Shown here: positions 44,201 through 51,415 of the stretch, in pieces
Layout: each line of letters opens with the position of its first letter
How positions within the stretch are numbered: the first letter of the stretch is position 1
Assembly (NCBI RefSeq): GCF_012641475.1
Contig: NZ_JABAIL010000005.1
Location: 1-64,000, forward strand
DNA length: 64,000 bases
Direction of reading: 5' to 3'
DNA from: Flammeovirga agarivorans
GTDB taxonomy: Bacteria; Bacteroidota; Bacteroidia; Cytophagales; Flammeovirgaceae
Position numbers and translations under genes: made by a program
The notes under the pieces: model-generated
What the model was told of the DNA's origin: nothing
Databases searched by the model: none
What the model saw: the letters and a program-made list of their open reading frames with translations, nothing else

Positions 44201-44586
44201 AAGAACAAATGCAAGGAAAAGATAAAGGTGACGATGGAAACGGAATCAAAGAAGGTGACAACGGTTACGGAAAGATTCTGAAAGAAATGGAAAAAACCGA
44301 AGAAGATCTAGTCAACAAAAAGCTTACAGATAAGTTGATTGAAAGACAAAAAGAGATCTTAACAAGAATGCTTGAGTCTGAAAAGGCACAAAAAGAAAAA
44401 GGTCAAGATGAAGAACGAAAAGCGGAAACTGCAAGACAAGAAAAACAGATTCCTCCTCCTGACAGTTTTGATGAATATCTAAAACAGAAGGAGACGCAAA
44501 TTGAATTATTGCGTACCATTCCTACTTCCTTGAATACTTACTACAAGCAAGAAGTGAACAAATACTTTGAAAAGATAAAAGATTGA
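41203..44586 (+). CDS. DUF4175 family giant membrane protein with long coiled coil
   Basis: A 1127-residue protein. Membrane helices lie at about residues 19-41, 48-71 and 149-167; the second part up to about 500 is a beta-rich periplasmic region. From about residue 505 to 1000 the sequence is almost pure coiled coil with Gln/Lys/Glu/Met-rich heptads, and the tail is rich in Gln and Met (QQQMSQSMAGQQMNQ). The family DUF4175 is restricted to Bacteroidota and related phyla and is of unknown function. It is the first gene of a tight unit: the next ATG is one base after its stop, and the RsbW-like and ybeY genes follow. Confidence 0.85.
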   Translation: MFESKIKAYKQKLYKNAALKGIILSLAAILGLFLLINILEYINNFGTTARALLFFTYLCTFCYTLFIWVIQPILKLKGITKQITDEQAAKEIGQYFPEVSDKLVNSIQLQAEGKDNSLINATLSQRDEQFSPINFSSAISYKTNLRYWYTYLLPIVIVFLGILLFRPQVITDTTPKIVQFDKEFLPVAPFQFYILNSNLNTFQGDDFELKVQLKGDAIPSDVYIETNKGSLIKLQPTTPGYSFTHTFKKIQHAVTFRFKAAGYYSQEFDINTLIRPSLSKFSVQVEYPSYTNKTNETLSNTGNLLLPEGSKITWLFDTKTADSIKLFFKDVPLTVYATSVNDNVFKYAQKASISTPYSIALKNEFGSNKDSISYFLNVIEDKFPSISMRQYQDTVMFDYLVFGGNISDDYGITRLRTRYRIKRKEENNPSKTFSKIDIPFNRKAIDQSFYYKLETEQFGLQEGDKLEYYVEVYDNDGVNGNKRSKTPMYSFSLPTAKEIAKEINESQKETEDKLEETLAKADQLDRDLKKLEEKLKGKRQLSWQDKKDIQKLIEERKELEAQIKSLQQQSQQLQDKQSKFSKQDQQASQKAEQLQKIINDINDEETQKLYEELQKLMEQNYINQSLQENLKNIENKQKNLKNELERSIKLFKKLQIEQKAKEVSSKLEDLAKEQQEIANETKSLEEKEANSEEQSEEQKKENTKQQEDIAKKQDELNKKFEQIKQEMDDLRKMDKKEQTNQDFEQFTPNERQIEKEQQNASQQLKENNKKQAHQSQKKAANKMQQMAQKMQQSMQSAQMEQISEDHEALRQIMENLLKLSFDQENLMESFKEVRRIDPKFVELSQTQLKLRDDAKYIEDSLVALSKRVFQIESFVTREVTEMNKYMDESLDAIKRRVPEVAASKQQFSMTSINNLALLLSDILDNMQQQMSQSMAGQQMNQKQQSSSPSMSQMQQQLNQQMENLKKSGKSGKELSKELAKLAAQQEMIRNALKQSMGKGQEQMQGKDKGDDGNGIKEGDNGYGKILKEMEKTEEDLVNKKLTDKLIERQKEILTRMLESEKAQKEKGQDEERKAETARQEKQIPPPDSFDEYLKQKETQIELLRTIPTSLNTYYKQEVNKYFEKIKD

Positions 44587-44587
44587 A

Positions 44588-45007
44588 ATGCCAACTAGCA
44601 CAATAATGAATAAACCATTCAAATTAAAGATCCCTTCGCTAATAGAAAATGTTAGAATAGCGGAGAGTTTTATTGATCAAGCTCGTGATGAGTTTAATTT
44701 TAATGATGACATTTATGGTAACATTATGATTGCCGTAACTGAGTCTGTGAATAATGCTATCATTCATGGTAACAAAAATGATAAGGATAAAAATGTTCAC
44801 TTAGAATTAAATGTTTCGGATAAAGAAATAGCTTTTACAATAGAAGATGAAGGTAAAGGATTCGACTTTGATGGTCTGCCTGATCCAACAGCTCCAGAAA
44901 ATATTGACAAGCCAGGTGGTAGAGGTATTTTCTTAATGAAGCATTTAGCAGATGAAGTAGAGTTCTCTAAAGAAGGTAGAGCAATTACACTTACATTTTA
45001 TATTTAA
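44588..45007 (+). CDS. RsbW-like ATP-binding regulatory protein (HATPase)
   Basis: A 139-residue GHKL-type ATPase of the anti-sigma kinase group. N-box AVTESVNNAIIHGN (about residues 49-62), G1 EDEGKGFD and G2 GGRGIFLMK are present; no membrane or sensor domain is attached. An internal Met at residue 7 (44606) is a possible alternative start. In Firmicutes RsbW proteins phosphorylate an anti-sigma antagonist; no such antagonist or sigma gene is adjacent. The stop overlaps the ybeY start (TAATG), so the two are coupled. Confidence 0.88.
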   Translation: MPTSTIMNKPFKLKIPSLIENVRIAESFIDQARDEFNFNDDIYGNIMIAVTESVNNAIIHGNKNDKDKNVHLELNVSDKEIAFTIEDEGKGFDFDGLPDPTAPENIDKPGGRGIFLMKHLADEVEFSKEGRAITLTFYI

Positions 45008-45444
45008 TGGGGGAAATTACTTTTTTTACTGAAGACATTTCTTTTGATGTTCAACATGAAGAACAAGTAAAAGAATGGATTCAATCCGTTATCAAAAAAT
45101 TTGATTTCGAACTCATTGGTGTTAATTACATTTTGTGCTCTGACGAATACTTACATAAAATTAATGTAGAGTATTTGGACCATGATACCTACACTGATAT
45201 TATCACTTTTGATAATTCAGAATATGAGAACGAGATAGAGTCTGATATTTTTGTGAGCATTGACCGTATTAAAGAAAATGCTTCAACCATTGGAACAAGT
45301 GAAACTGATGAATTCCACAGAGTACTTATTCATGGTATTCTTCATCTATTAGGATTTAAAGATAAATCTGATGAAGAAGCTAAAAAGATGAGAGCTCTGG
45401 AAGATGAACAACTTGCTTCAAGATCTTCAGGTCTTACCCAATAG
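45007..45444 (+). CDS. ybeY: Endoribonuclease YbeY (rRNA maturation)
   Basis: YbeY takes part in 16S rRNA 3'-end processing and 70S quality control. The 145-residue protein has NVEYLDHDTYTDIITF, the family block, and HGILHLLGFKD. In E. coli the metal site is H-x3-H-x5-H; here the first two His are present and the third ligand position is Asp (GFKDK), which I recall as usual in Bacteroidota. It is translationally coupled to the RsbW-like gene and ends ahead of the parS hairpin. Confidence 0.92.
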   Translation: MGEITFFTEDISFDVQHEEQVKEWIQSVIKKFDFELIGVNYILCSDEYLHKINVEYLDHDTYTDIITFDNSEYENEIESDIFVSIDRIKENASTIGTSETDEFHRVLIHGILHLLGFKDKSDEEAKKMRALEDEQLASRSSGLTQ

Positions 45445-45473
45445 TACAGTCTTTTATAGTTAAATTTCATATA

Positions 45474-45489
45474 TGTTCCACGTGAAACA
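45474..45489 (+). promoter_or_regulatory. parS: parS site 1 (ParB binding)
   Basis: TGTTCCACGTGAAACA, an exact match to the bacterial parS consensus TGTTNCACGTGAAACA. It is about 4.8 kb from the putative oriC, within the usual origin-proximal range. ParB loading here nucleates the partition complex and recruits SMC. Confidence 0.93.
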
Positions 45490-45510
45490 CTTTTTGTAGA
45501 AAAAATTAAG

Positions 45511-45526
45511 TGTTTCACGTGGAACA
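45511..45526 (-). promoter_or_regulatory. parS: parS site 2, inverted copy
   Basis: TGTTTCACGTGGAACA, the exact reverse complement of site 1, 21 bp further on. Two exact 16-bp sites so close together cannot reasonably be chance. Confidence 0.93.
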
Positions 45527-45574
45527 TTTTTTTATTATATGAAAACATTAAGTCTTTACTAATAATTGATTATG

Positions 45575-45582
45575 TATCTTTG
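45575..45582 (+). promoter_or_regulatory. Probable -7 box of the mnmG promoter
   Basis: TATCTTTG, followed by CA as in the other promoters of the window, 94 nt before the mnmG start. The -33 region is TCT at 19 nt instead of TTG, so strength is uncertain. Confidence 0.5.
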
Positions 45583-45641
45583 CATTATCAATCTAATTGA
45601 TTTACAGTATTTAAAACTGTAGTTAGAAATTATTTCGGTTT

Positions 45642-45657
45642 TGTTCCACGTGGAACT
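45642..45657. promoter_or_regulatory. Third, degenerate parS-like site in the mnmG leader
   Basis: TGTTCCACGTGGAACT contains the perfect 14-bp palindrome GTTCCACGTGGAAC. It combines the GTTCCAC half of parS site 1 on both sides and differs from the parS consensus at two of 16 positions. It lies 20 nt upstream of the mnmG start, so bound ParB could also affect mnmG expression. Confidence 0.7.
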
Positions 45658-45676
45658 TTTAAAAAAAGGAATTAGA

Positions 45677-47551
45677 ATGTATCCATCTTATGACGTCATT
45701 GTAATAGGCGGAGGACATGCGGGCTGTGAAGCCGCCCATGCTGCTGCAACTTTAGGATCAAAAGTATTGTTGATTACAATGAACATGCAGACCATTGCAC
45801 AAATGAGTTGTAACCCTGCAATGGGTGGTGTCGCAAAAGGACAAATTGTAAGAGAAATTGATGCGTTAGGTGGTATGTCTGGAATTATCACAGACAAATC
45901 TATGATTCAATTTCGTATGTTGAATAGATCGAAAGGTCCTGCAATGTGGAGTCCAAGAGCACAAAGCGACAGAATGGTATTTGCTCAGGAATGGAGAGAT
46001 GCTCTCGAAGCAAATCTCAATGTTGATATATGGCAAGAAATGGCTACTGAAATAGTCATGGACGGTGACAAAATTACTGGTGTTAAGACTGGTCTTGGTG
46101 TTGTATTTAATACTAAATCTGTAGTCTTAACAAATGGTACTTTTCTAAATGGTTTAATCCATATTGGTGAAAAACAATTTGGTGGTGGCCGTAGTGGCGA
46201 ACATGCTGCAAAAGGTTTAACTGAACAATTGGTCGCACTAGGATTTGAATCTGGTAGAATGAAAACGGGTACTCCTCCCCGAGTGGATGGTCGTTCGTTG
46301 AACTGGGAAAAAATGCAAGAACAAGCAGGTGATGAAAATCCTGAAAAGTTCTCATTCTCAGATCAGACTACTACACTTACTAAACAAAGAAGTTGTTTCA
46401 TTACCTATACAAGTAATGAAGTACATGACATCTTAAAAACGGGTTTTGATCGATCGCCAATGTTCAATGGTAGAATTCAAGGATTAGGTCCTAGATATTG
46501 CCCATCTATTGAAGACAAGATCAATCGTTTTGCAGAAAGAGATCGTCACCAAATCTTTGTTGAGCCAGAAGGATGGAACACTTGTGAGATGTATATCAAT
46601 GGTTTCTCTACATCTTTACCAGAAGATGTACAGTACAAAGCATTACGTAAAATCGAAGGGTTTGAAAATGCTAAAATGTTCAGACCTGGATATGCTATTG
46701 AATATGACTTCTTCCCTCCTACACAATTGAAGCCTACTCTAGAAACTAAGTTAATCGAGAACTTATATTTCGCAGGGCAAATCAATGGTACTACAGGTTA
46801 TGAAGAAGCAGCATCACAAGGTTTGATGGCAGGTATCAATGCACACAATAAAATCACTGAAAAAGAACCATTCATCTTAAAAAGATCAGAAGCTTATATT
46901 GGTGTTCTTATTGACGACTTGATCAACAAAGGTACAGACGAACCTTACCGAATGTTTACATCTAGAGCTGAGTATAGAATCTTACTAAGACAGGATAATG
47001 CCGACATTCGTTTAACTCAACTTGGTCATCAAATTGGCTTAGCCTCTGATGAACGATTTGATGCTGTTCAAAAGAAGAAAGAGCAAATCAATAAGACTAT
47101 TGAGACTTTAAAAGAAACTAGTGTAAAAGTAAGTAATGCAAACCCTCATTTAGAGGCTAAAGGATTACCTGCTATGAACCATGGTTTAAAAGCTGATAAG
47201 TTTCTTAAGAAGACAAAAGTTGATATGGCTTTAACAATGGATAGTGCTCCAACACTAAAAGAAGAGTTTGATGGTTTCTCTGATAAAGCATTAGAGGAAG
47301 CTGAAATCTTGTTGAAGTATGAAGCTTATATTGAGAAAGAAGAAAAGATTGCAGAGAAGTTAGTCACTATGGAAAATTATAAAATTCCTGATGGTTTTGA
47401 CTTTAGAGCAATCACTGCTTTGTCTGCAGAATCTAGAGAAAAGTTATCTAAAGTAGCTCCGTTGACATTAGGACAAGCATCAAGAATTAGTGGTGTAACT
47501 CCTGCCGATGTAACTATCTTAATGGTCTATTTAGATAAGCAGAAAAATTAA
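45677..47551 (+). CDS. mnmG: tRNA uridine-5-carboxymethylaminomethyl modification enzyme MnmG (GidA)
   Basis: MnmG with MnmE installs the cmnm5 group on U34 of several tRNAs using FAD and NADH. The start is ATG 45677 (MYPSYDVIVIGGGHAGCEAA), preceded by a purine-rich AAAAGGAATTAG; an in-frame TTG 36 bp upstream lies inside the parS-like palindrome and is rejected. The resulting 624 residues match the family (about 630). Visible are the FAD-binding GGGHAGCEAA, CNPAMGGVAKG, GGGRSGEHAA, the GRMKTGTPPR block and the C-terminal MnmE-binding helices. The gene is classically near the origin, in agreement with the parS sites and oriC here. Confidence 0.96.
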   Translation: MYPSYDVIVIGGGHAGCEAAHAAATLGSKVLLITMNMQTIAQMSCNPAMGGVAKGQIVREIDALGGMSGIITDKSMIQFRMLNRSKGPAMWSPRAQSDRMVFAQEWRDALEANLNVDIWQEMATEIVMDGDKITGVKTGLGVVFNTKSVVLTNGTFLNGLIHIGEKQFGGGRSGEHAAKGLTEQLVALGFESGRMKTGTPPRVDGRSLNWEKMQEQAGDENPEKFSFSDQTTTLTKQRSCFITYTSNEVHDILKTGFDRSPMFNGRIQGLGPRYCPSIEDKINRFAERDRHQIFVEPEGWNTCEMYINGFSTSLPEDVQYKALRKIEGFENAKMFRPGYAIEYDFFPPTQLKPTLETKLIENLYFAGQINGTTGYEEAASQGLMAGINAHNKITEKEPFILKRSEAYIGVLIDDLINKGTDEPYRMFTSRAEYRILLRQDNADIRLTQLGHQIGLASDERFDAVQKKKEQINKTIETLKETSVKVSNANPHLEAKGLPAMNHGLKADKFLKKTKVDMALTMDSAPTLKEEFDGFSDKALEEAEILLKYEAYIEKEEKIAEKLVTMENYKIPDGFDFRAITALSAESREKLSKVAPLTLGQASRISGVTPADVTILMVYLDKQKN

Positions 47552-47579
47552 GAAGAAATAATCTTATATTTTATATAAA

Positions 47580-47615
47580 AAGGGGTATCTCATTCAAGAG
47601 ATATCCCTTATTTTG
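47580..47615 (+). terminator. Terminator of mnmG
   Basis: Twelve-bp stem AAGGGGTATCTC (47580-47591) / GAGATATCCCTT (47598-47609) with one G-U pair, then a short T stretch. Confidence 0.8.
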
Positions 47616-47649
47616 TGATAGGAAAAATTAGAGAAACAGAAACGTTCCT

Positions 47650-49407
47650 ATGAACTTATACCTAAGAATCATTATATCTATCTATATACTTTTCACAGTA
47701 TATGCATGTGCTGTAGTCTCCTCTCCTACTGGTGGTCCTAAAGATGAAATACCACCTCGTTTTGGAGCAAGCGATCCCTTCGATGGACAAACAAATGTTG
47801 ATACTACCAAGCTTAAAATCACACTTTATTTTGATGAGTATGTTCAAGAAGAAAAGCTAAAGCAGAACCTTATTATCACTCCTTATAAAACAGACTTCAA
47901 ATACAAAACCAAGTTTGTTAGAAATAAAGTAGTGATGAATATTCTAGATACTCTAGAACAGAATACTACCTACTTTATGGATTTTGGTAAAGCAGTAGTT
48001 GATGTGACTGAAAAGAATCCAGCAAAAAATGTACGTTTTGCTTTTAGTACTGGAGACTATCTAGACTCCCTTGAAGTCACTGGTCAAGTATTTGATTTAA
48101 TGACTAACGAACCAATTGAAGGTGGAATCATTGCTTTATATGATCCATATGATTCGTTGGATGTCAATACTGATCCACCATTATATTATTCAAGAACAGT
48201 AAAAGACGGGCTATTTATCTTAGAAAGGTTTAAGCCTGGATTCTATAAAGTTTATGCTATCGCAGATGCAAACGAAGATTATAAGTACACTCTTAGAGAA
48301 GAAAAAGTAGGCTTCTTTTCAGACTCTATTTCCTTAGATAAAAATATAGATGGTGTTAAACTATATGTCAGAGATTATGATTTAGTAGATCTAAAACTAA
48401 ATAGAATCAAGAAAGAAAAAGAAGACCTGCATATTTCTTTTAATAAAGGTATTGTAGAATATGGTGTTGATTTCCCTGAAACGAATACTTATACAGATAG
48501 TATTTTTAGTATGGAAGAGAAAGGAGAAATTAAACTTATCTATACTGGTTTAAGAGATCAAGAAGACTCTTTAAGAATTACCGGTTATGGTATTGATTCC
48601 TTAGATACAAAATTAGAATTTGATACTTTGATCATGTTCCCTAGTAAGAAGGAACTATTAGCGGAGGAGAAAAGACAAGAAAGAAAAAAGAGTGGAGGCC
48701 TTATTGGTGGTGCTTTAAAATCGGTAGGTAATGCTTTAGGAGCTGAAGAAGAAGAGGTTGAAATTACTAGAATATCTTTCGAACAATTACTTCCAAAAGA
48801 CAATGATATTAAAGAAAATGATTCTCTTGATATAGTACTTCGATTTCCAATTCCTATGAAAGAATGGAACATGGATAGTATGATGTATGTATATAGTGAA
48901 GACACAGTAATGCTCGATAGTGTTTTAGAATCAAGAGGGAAAGCATTAAGCTTTAATTTTGATAAAACGGAAGTAACTATTCCTGGTTTTGTTGCAGATT
49001 CTGCCTTTGCTATCATCTTAAAACAAAATTCTTTTGTATCTGTAAAGACTGATTCTACAAAGCAAAAAACTTTAAACTTTAGTATTAAAGAGCCAGACAA
49101 ATACGGAATTATTGAAGGACTTGTAAAAGGTAGTCATGATAATTTTACTGTTCAGTTATTAGACGGTAAAAATGAACCCGTCATGGAAATTGAAAATGAA
49201 AGAAAGTTTTCTTTCGAATATGTAAAACCAGGCACTTATAAAATCAGAGTTTTAATTGATGAAAATGGTGATGGTGTATGGTTTCCTGGAGACTTCAAAA
49301 ATCGTATTCCTCCTGAACCTACTGCTTTCTTCCCGAAAGAAATTAAAGTAGAAGCCAATTGGGAAATAAGAAGAGAAGATACTGTCATTGATACTGATAA
49401 AAGATAA
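47650..49407 (+). CDS. Ig-like-domain lipoprotein of the Bacteroidota SPTGGPKD type
   Basis: A 585-residue lipoprotein: signal MNLYLRIIISIYILFTVYAC with C20, followed by AVVSSPTGGPKDEIPPR, the conserved opening of a lipoprotein family with an N-terminal Ig-like (SbsA/Big_5) domain. Residues about 40-135 form the Ig domain (TKLKITLYFDEYVQEEKLK). Further beta-rich segments include a carboxypeptidase-regulatory-like domain (about 140-235, EVTGQVFDLMTNEPIEGG) and, near the C-terminus, DENGDGVWFPGDF, a calcium-binding-like loop. The role is not established. The gene lies between mnmG and a DUF6624 lipoprotein and ends at a bidirectional terminator. Confidence 0.82.
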   Translation: MNLYLRIIISIYILFTVYACAVVSSPTGGPKDEIPPRFGASDPFDGQTNVDTTKLKITLYFDEYVQEEKLKQNLIITPYKTDFKYKTKFVRNKVVMNILDTLEQNTTYFMDFGKAVVDVTEKNPAKNVRFAFSTGDYLDSLEVTGQVFDLMTNEPIEGGIIALYDPYDSLDVNTDPPLYYSRTVKDGLFILERFKPGFYKVYAIADANEDYKYTLREEKVGFFSDSISLDKNIDGVKLYVRDYDLVDLKLNRIKKEKEDLHISFNKGIVEYGVDFPETNTYTDSIFSMEEKGEIKLIYTGLRDQEDSLRITGYGIDSLDTKLEFDTLIMFPSKKELLAEEKRQERKKSGGLIGGALKSVGNALGAEEEEVEITRISFEQLLPKDNDIKENDSLDIVLRFPIPMKEWNMDSMMYVYSEDTVMLDSVLESRGKALSFNFDKTEVTIPGFVADSAFAIILKQNSFVSVKTDSTKQKTLNFSIKEPDKYGIIEGLVKGSHDNFTVQLLDGKNEPVMEIENERKFSFEYVKPGTYKIRVLIDENGDGVWFPGDFKNRIPPEPTAFFPKEIKVEANWEIRREDTVIDTDKR

Positions 49408-49430
49408 ATCAAAAGTATCCATATGATATA

Positions 49431-49473
49431 AAAAAAGCCTTTGTAAAAAATCTATTTACAAAGGCTTTTTTTA
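49431..49473. terminator. Bidirectional terminator before the oriC-side lipoprotein gene
   Basis: Perfect 17-bp inverted repeat, arms 49431-49447 and 49455-49471 (GCCTTTGTAAA/TTTACAAAGGC core), T residues on both strands, between convergent genes. Confidence 0.92.
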
Positions 49474-49492
49474 TCAGAACTTACAAAATGCT

Positions 49493-50167
49493 TTACTCAT
49501 CTTTTTTCTTTTCTAATTCCTCCAAATGCTGTGGAAGGGTTTTATAATAAGTTTCTAAATTCCATTCAATATCAAAAAGCAATAGATAATCTTCTATAGG
49601 TTCTAATCCCATCTCCGCTCTTCTTTCATTTACAATTTCTGGATCATCAATAGGAAATACATAATTTTCTCCCTTATGATTTAAACTAACCTGACTTCCA
49701 TAAACCTGAGGTTTACCATACTCTAAGTTCAATCGATCTTCCATAAGGGCTAACTGTCTTTTTTTAGCTTTCTTATTTTTTACTGCTTCTCTTAATAAAG
49801 GAATATATTTCAATCTTATTTCTTTAGACGAATGTTGTATCACTAGAAATAAAGTCGAATTAGCGGTCTCCCCTATTTTGTCTTTTCCTATCCACCCATA
49901 CTTATCCAATAACTCAGATATTAAAATTGCATTCAAAGAATCAGAATCCATCATCTTCTTTACAGCTGATTGAAAAACTTCGCTTTCTTGATCAAATTCT
50001 TTATAAACTTTTTCGAAGTCTTTTCTATTGGATTGATCTACTTCTCTAATACTATCCAAAAGTATTTTTATCTCAGAATAATTAATTGGTTTCTCTGATG
50101 TAGTATCATTTTCATTTGTACAAGAGCATTGAATCAATACTACTAAAAGAATAAATATTAATCTCAT
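49493..50167 (-). CDS. DUF6624-domain lipoprotein
   Basis: A 224-residue lipoprotein with lipobox QCSC (C16; signal MRLIFILLVVLIQCSC). The helical domain includes LNAILISELLDKYGWIGKDKIG and ALMEDRLNLEYGKPQVYGSQV, which fit what I recall of the DUF6624 family, followed by MGLEPIEDYL. The family has no proven function. The gene is divergent from oriC and reads away from it; its promoter would lie in the first part of the origin region. Confidence 0.78.
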   Translation of the reverse strand: MRLIFILLVVLIQCSCTNENDTTSEKPINYSEIKILLDSIREVDQSNRKDFEKVYKEFDQESEVFQSAVKKMMDSDSLNAILISELLDKYGWIGKDKIGETANSTLFLVIQHSSKEIRLKYIPLLREAVKNKKAKKRQLALMEDRLNLEYGKPQVYGSQVSLNHKGENYVFPIDDPEIVNERRAEMGLEPIEDYLLLFDIEWNLETYYKTLPQHLEELEKKKDE

Positions 50168-51415
50168 TTTGGAAATTGAAAGTTTGCTAATAGTTTACTT
50201 TATTTTCTATAAGCTAAATATACAATCTATTTCTACAGGAGTAGATCCATTATTCAATAATTGTAGAGCTTATAAATAAACTGTGGATAAGTCTTGTAAA
50301 TAAGAGGGATAAATAAAAAAAGAGTGTATATAAATTATAAAATTAGTGTTTCCTTTCCATGAAGGGGCTATATATGTGTGAATAAGTTTTTTTTACATCT
50401 AATAACGTAACTGGATAACACTTTAATTCATTTAAATATGTAGTAAAACATCCTTTATGATATCATTAGCCTATATTTTTAGTGATTATACTAAAGTTTA
50501 ATTAGTACATAGTGTTATCTACTTATTCAATAAGATTTTCATTTACAAACATTAATATTCACATGCATTTGTAATTATGTTGGTAAATCAGTTAGTTATC
50601 AACATAATTATTCACACTGTTAGACCATTTGACCTAATTCACTTCTTTATAAACAGAAAACTGGTATAATTAAGAATAGTAAAGACATATTAAATAGCTG
50701 ATTTTCTAGTAATTAATATAGTACCTGTATTTAATTATAAACATATACACAAAATATACATTCACATAGTGTGCGCAAGTGATAGGTATTTAACCCTTTA
50801 TTTTTGATTAACTCTTTGTCATCGGTTATAGAAATCAATTATTTATAAGCCCCTATTCATTTCAAATTGTTCATGTGAAAAACTTTCTGAAATCAGATCA
50901 TTTTTTAGGCGCAAAAATGATTTAAAAATTTACAAAGTATGTATCTTCATATAAGATCAACGACTTACTCACAGTTTTTGATTGAAATAGTTTAATTATT
51001 GTACAAATCGAAGATATTTATTGTACTTATCCACATTATTCACATCAAAATTGTGAGAAAATGTGATTAGTGAGTAAAATGTTTAAAAGGTGTGATTATT
51101 ATCCACAGTAATTCACAAATGGCACTTATTCACGCAATTCACAAGCCTGTGTATAAGTCGATGTGCGCAAAAATGGCGCTTGCGCACACACAAATTAACT
51201 GAATAACTTTGGTTCACTTATTATCTCACATACTGTGGAAAAGTACTCTAATCCTTTGTTTTTGATATTGTTAGGCAGTGAATAGTTATCAGCTTAGTTT
51301 GTTTATAAGCGCTTATTATCTGTTGGTAAAGTCAGTTATCAACTTATAAACACCCCTAATAATAATAAAAGAGAATTTTAAAATTTATTTTTTTATTATA
51401 TATCTGTTTAGTGAA
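50168..51415. other. oriC: Putative chromosomal replication origin (oriC)
   Basis: A 1248-bp gene-free region, the longest in the window. Perfect DnaA boxes (TTATNCACA) lie at 50282-50290, 50377-50385 and 51148-51156 (reading left) and at 50608-50616, 51027-51035, 51036-51044 and 51099-51107 (reading right); 51027-51044 are two boxes end to end. Several one-mismatch boxes lie between, for example 50596-50604 and 51126-51134. Three TTATAAACA nonamers (50647, 50735, 51344) and three TGTGCGCAA motifs accompany them. The 51359-51415 segment is almost pure A/T and may be the unwinding element. parS sites and mnmG lie 5 kb to the left. dnaA is absent from the window. Confidence 0.83.
50770..51188. 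repeat. Three TGTGCGCAA motifs in the origin region
   Basis: TGTGCGCAA occurs at 50770-50778 and 51162-51170, and its inverted copy TTGCGCACA at 51180-51188. The last two form a 9-bp inverted repeat with 9 nt between them. These are among the few GC-rich spots of this AT-rich region; they match no DnaA box and no parS. Confidence 0.7.

Larger units (their letters stand above)
45473..45534 (+). terminator. Hairpin terminator of ybeY built from two parS sites
   Basis: A perfect 20-bp inverted repeat, arms 45473-45492 and 45508-45527, 15-nt loop, followed by TTTTTTTATT. Each arm contains one full parS sequence (separate entry). It lies 28 nt after the ybeY stop. Confidence 0.8.

Noticed and set aside
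45641-45676. TTG start for MnmG
   Set aside because: It would place the parS-like palindrome in the coding region and add 12 residues not found in MnmG; the ATG at 45677 has a good upstream purine tract.
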